Positions 61,536 through 64,000 of a stretch of 64,000 nt of DNA are shown here, in pieces. The notes beneath the pieces are model-generated. The model was not told the DNA's origin, ran no database searches, and worked only from the letters and a program-made list of their open reading frames with translations. Position 1 is the first letter of the stretch. Each line of letters opens with the position of its first letter. The DNA is from Pyrocephalus nanus (lineage: Eukaryota > Chordata > Aves > Passeriformes > Tyrannidae): contig CM076268.1 in NCBI GenBank assembly GCA_038380795.1, forward strand, positions 26,793,501-26,857,500, in the 5' to 3' direction. The position numbers and the translations under genes are program-made.

Positions 61536-64000
61536 GTCTTGTGTCTGATACTTAGTTCAATTTCCATCTCAGATGCAATCTGCTGGAGAGGCTTTGGGCA
61601 AGGTCTTTTATCCTGTCTGTGGTTTAGAATCTTGGTTAAAGTAAGTTTTTTTTCAGGTTTTCTGCATTTAGGTTCCTCAGCCCTCTGGGGAATATCTTTC
61701 AGTAACACAGAAACTATTTCTTCCTTACAAGAGGGTGCAGACTTTACTGTCTACTTGCCTGTGCTCCCTGGTTCCTTGTAAAGGAGCACAGTGGTGAGTG
61801 GGAGAACATTGCACAGCTCACACAGGAGGGCAGTGCACCCTGGTCTGTGTTGGTGCAAGTGTCTGCATGGTCCCTGGGGTCTCAACAGTGGTGATGCATT
61901 GGATTTTATTTATATTTCCAACACAAAACTAAGTTGCCTCAATGTTCCTACAAACTGGAAAGCTACTAATTGTATTAATAATTTCATGTCCATGGAAAAC
62001 TGGGCGGCTTTTGGTAATGTTCATCTGAGCAAGAGAGATTGTATATCTCTAATGAAGCAGCTTTTATTCAATGAAAAAACTAAGTGATGTACTGTTAGCA
62101 TTAGTTAGCATGGGGATACAAGTATCTACAGCTTACTATCATTTTTTGACCCAAGTGGTTAATTGCATTTCAGGGCTCAGTGGTTTACTTTTCTAATGGA
62201 AAATTTTTTGAAGCCAAATATCTCTGATAGCAAACATGGTCACTCAGGTGCAACAGGTAGCAGCTGAAAGCGGAGTTGGGGAACTGACCTCGTGCATGCT
62301 GTGCCAGCTGCAGAGTAAAATCACTGCCTGAGAGTCATCCTTGGAAATGAGTGTTCTGAGCTGCAAGTCAGTACCTGGGACAAGGAGCTGTCTGGTTTAC
62401 TAATTCCTTACACTGTGAGTGAGTAGAGTTAAGGCATGTTAAGGGGTGAAATATGACGGTGAATGAGTATTGGAATAAGCTGCTACAACACATGAACAAA
62501 CATGACTGTTTCGGCAATTCCCCCACACCACCTAATGTGATGATCCAGAATCTTTATCTTTTATTCTGTAGCTGTAATTTATGATGGATTTAGTTGAAAG
62601 TAAAATGCTTCAATGAAGTATTACAGCCGGGTTGCTCCAGTTTTGTTGGAAATACAGTCATAACATGAAGTAATCTTCATCCTTGGGCTGTTTGGCAGTT
62701 AAACCACCATCAATGGTTAACAATTTTGATGCGATAACCTGAATCTCCCCATGTGTGAATTACGAAAACAATGTAGTGGTTGCTATAGTTAGGCACTACT
62801 TTTAACTTCTTTATACTTAGGCCTTATACAGAAAATTTAAATTTTTCCTTAGAACTACTTATCTTGTCTGGAAAAATCAGAAGAATCTTCACTGAAATCA
62901 ATGGAGTATGAATGATATATAATACCTTGTAAGTGCTGAATCATTTAATTGAGCAGAGCAATAAAGTAACTGAAGAATGGGATCCTACTAAAATTTATGT
63001 ATCTCCTTGAAAGGACTACAATGTGAAATGTATTCAGTTTGAGCAGCTTACTATGAAGAGGATGGTGCATGCTGTATTTTCACTGTGCTAATTCTCACTC
63101 TTTCCTCATTGCGATATTGTGTGCCTAAGACTTTGAGAACACATGATCCAGTTAACCAAATGGACTCTGTAAGCTTGTGTCATGCAATGCGACAGATGCA
63201 TTTTGATTTTTTTTTTTCAAATTGCAAAAGTTGGTTTTGCTGCTGGGCAGGATAAGCAGGATTGCAACAACCTTGTATTTTTCCTGCTTGCAAGAAATAA
63301 AAAGGTAAAGTTCATTAGTTCCTGCACACCTCAAAAAATGTGAAGCTGGTGAGCTCTCCTCTGAAACTCAGTGTCTTGTAGCAGCAGGCGGATAATGAAA
63401 ATAAATAACCAGTGTGTGCATGAAGGATCTTTGTCTTAGTTACCATTTAGCAGCTCTTACCTGTTATGAAAACCTGTAATGGTCCAGTCCTCACTGGAAA
63501 GGAGGATGAGCATTCAATTTCGTGAGCAAAGAATGTATATTTTCTAGAGGATATATGTTTAAAAAATAAAGTTCAATTTTCCCTGAATTCGTTTTTTAAA
63601 AATATAAAGCAGATGGATCTTGTTCTGGTAATATGGCAAACTGACTATTTTTATGCTCTTGTTTGCAAAAAATCTATTATGAGATCACAGTCGTCCCCCA
63701 GAACTATGAAAGCATATCTGTCTAATAATTCTGTTGTATTAATCATGAACATTTAAAATATTTCATCTGTACTCCTTCAGTAAATTCCTGAAGAACTAAG
63801 AAGGCCTATTTTGGTAGGCATTGATACTTGGAACGTTTACAACTGTCCTTGTCATCGCTCCTTGAATCTCTTTGTTCTTCATCCTGCCCCAATTTTTCAT
63901 TACCTTCTTCTGATTTTATCTTTTCAAATTCAGTAAAGGCTTTGCTCTTGGGACTTTATCTTTCTGTTTGCTTTATGAAATAACTGTCCTTTTTAAGTAT

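Larger units (their letters stand above)
58587..64000 (+). other. NRG3: NRG3 intron after the microexon (3' end outside window)
   Basis: The intron starts with a strong donor, gtaagt, followed by a T/C-rich stretch to about 58630. The transmembrane exon expected next in NRG3 was not found up to 64000. Contents are a probable ancient CR1-like fragment near 61 kb, paired inverted repeats at 60731-60803, and an A14 tract at 61522-61535. Confidence 0.85.

Noticed and set aside
1..64000. CRISPR array, operon, prophage, tRNA or rRNA genes
   Set aside because: No regularly spaced repeats, bacterial-type gene clusters or cloverleaf sequences were seen. Composition and splice signals show vertebrate intron.

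Overview
This window is vertebrate nuclear DNA, most likely from a bird, and almost all of it is intron of one gene, neuregulin-3 (NRG3), on the + strand. The bird assignment rests on CR1-type LINE fragments with the typical avian 3' end, plus one other dispersed repeat that I recall from many bird genomes. The DNA is AT-rich, has no compact gene order, and its longest open frames are short and unrelated to known proteins. The species cannot be fixed from the sequence alone.

Two coding exons are supported. Exon A (19925-19998, 74 bp) encodes the last third of the EGF-like domain, with its fifth and sixth cysteines, and the start of the juxtamembrane stalk. Exon B (58560-58586, 27 bp) is a microexon encoding TDHLGIEFM, the next nine stalk residues. 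Both have canonical AG/GT borders, and the joined frame is uninterrupted. A 38,561-bp intron separates them. The earlier exons lie upstream of position 1, and the transmembrane and cytoplasmic exons lie beyond position 64000. The encoded segment is the receptor-binding end and cleavable stalk of a membrane-anchored growth factor that acts on ERBB4.

Layout: 1-19924 is intron with three antisense CR1 fragments (about 5275-5665, 9751-9845, 17165-17545) and one avian dispersed repeat (about 8100-8575). Position 19925-19998 is exon A. The long intron 19999-58559 holds a sense CR1 copy (about 33640-35021) with a second small CR1 piece just before it (33487-33561), several homopolymer and low-complexity tracts, a GC-richer patch at 47220-47480, and AT-rich stretches that resemble conserved non-coding elements. 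Position 58560-58586 is exon B. The rest is intron with a probable ancient CR1-like fragment (about 60935-61180) and a striking pair of abutting inverted repeats (60731-60803).

I found no RNA gene, CRISPR array, operon, prophage or novel multi-gene system. The points most worth following are the symmetric 27-nt microexon with its long AG-free 3' splice region, and an apparent surplus of long perfect inverted repeats in the introns.
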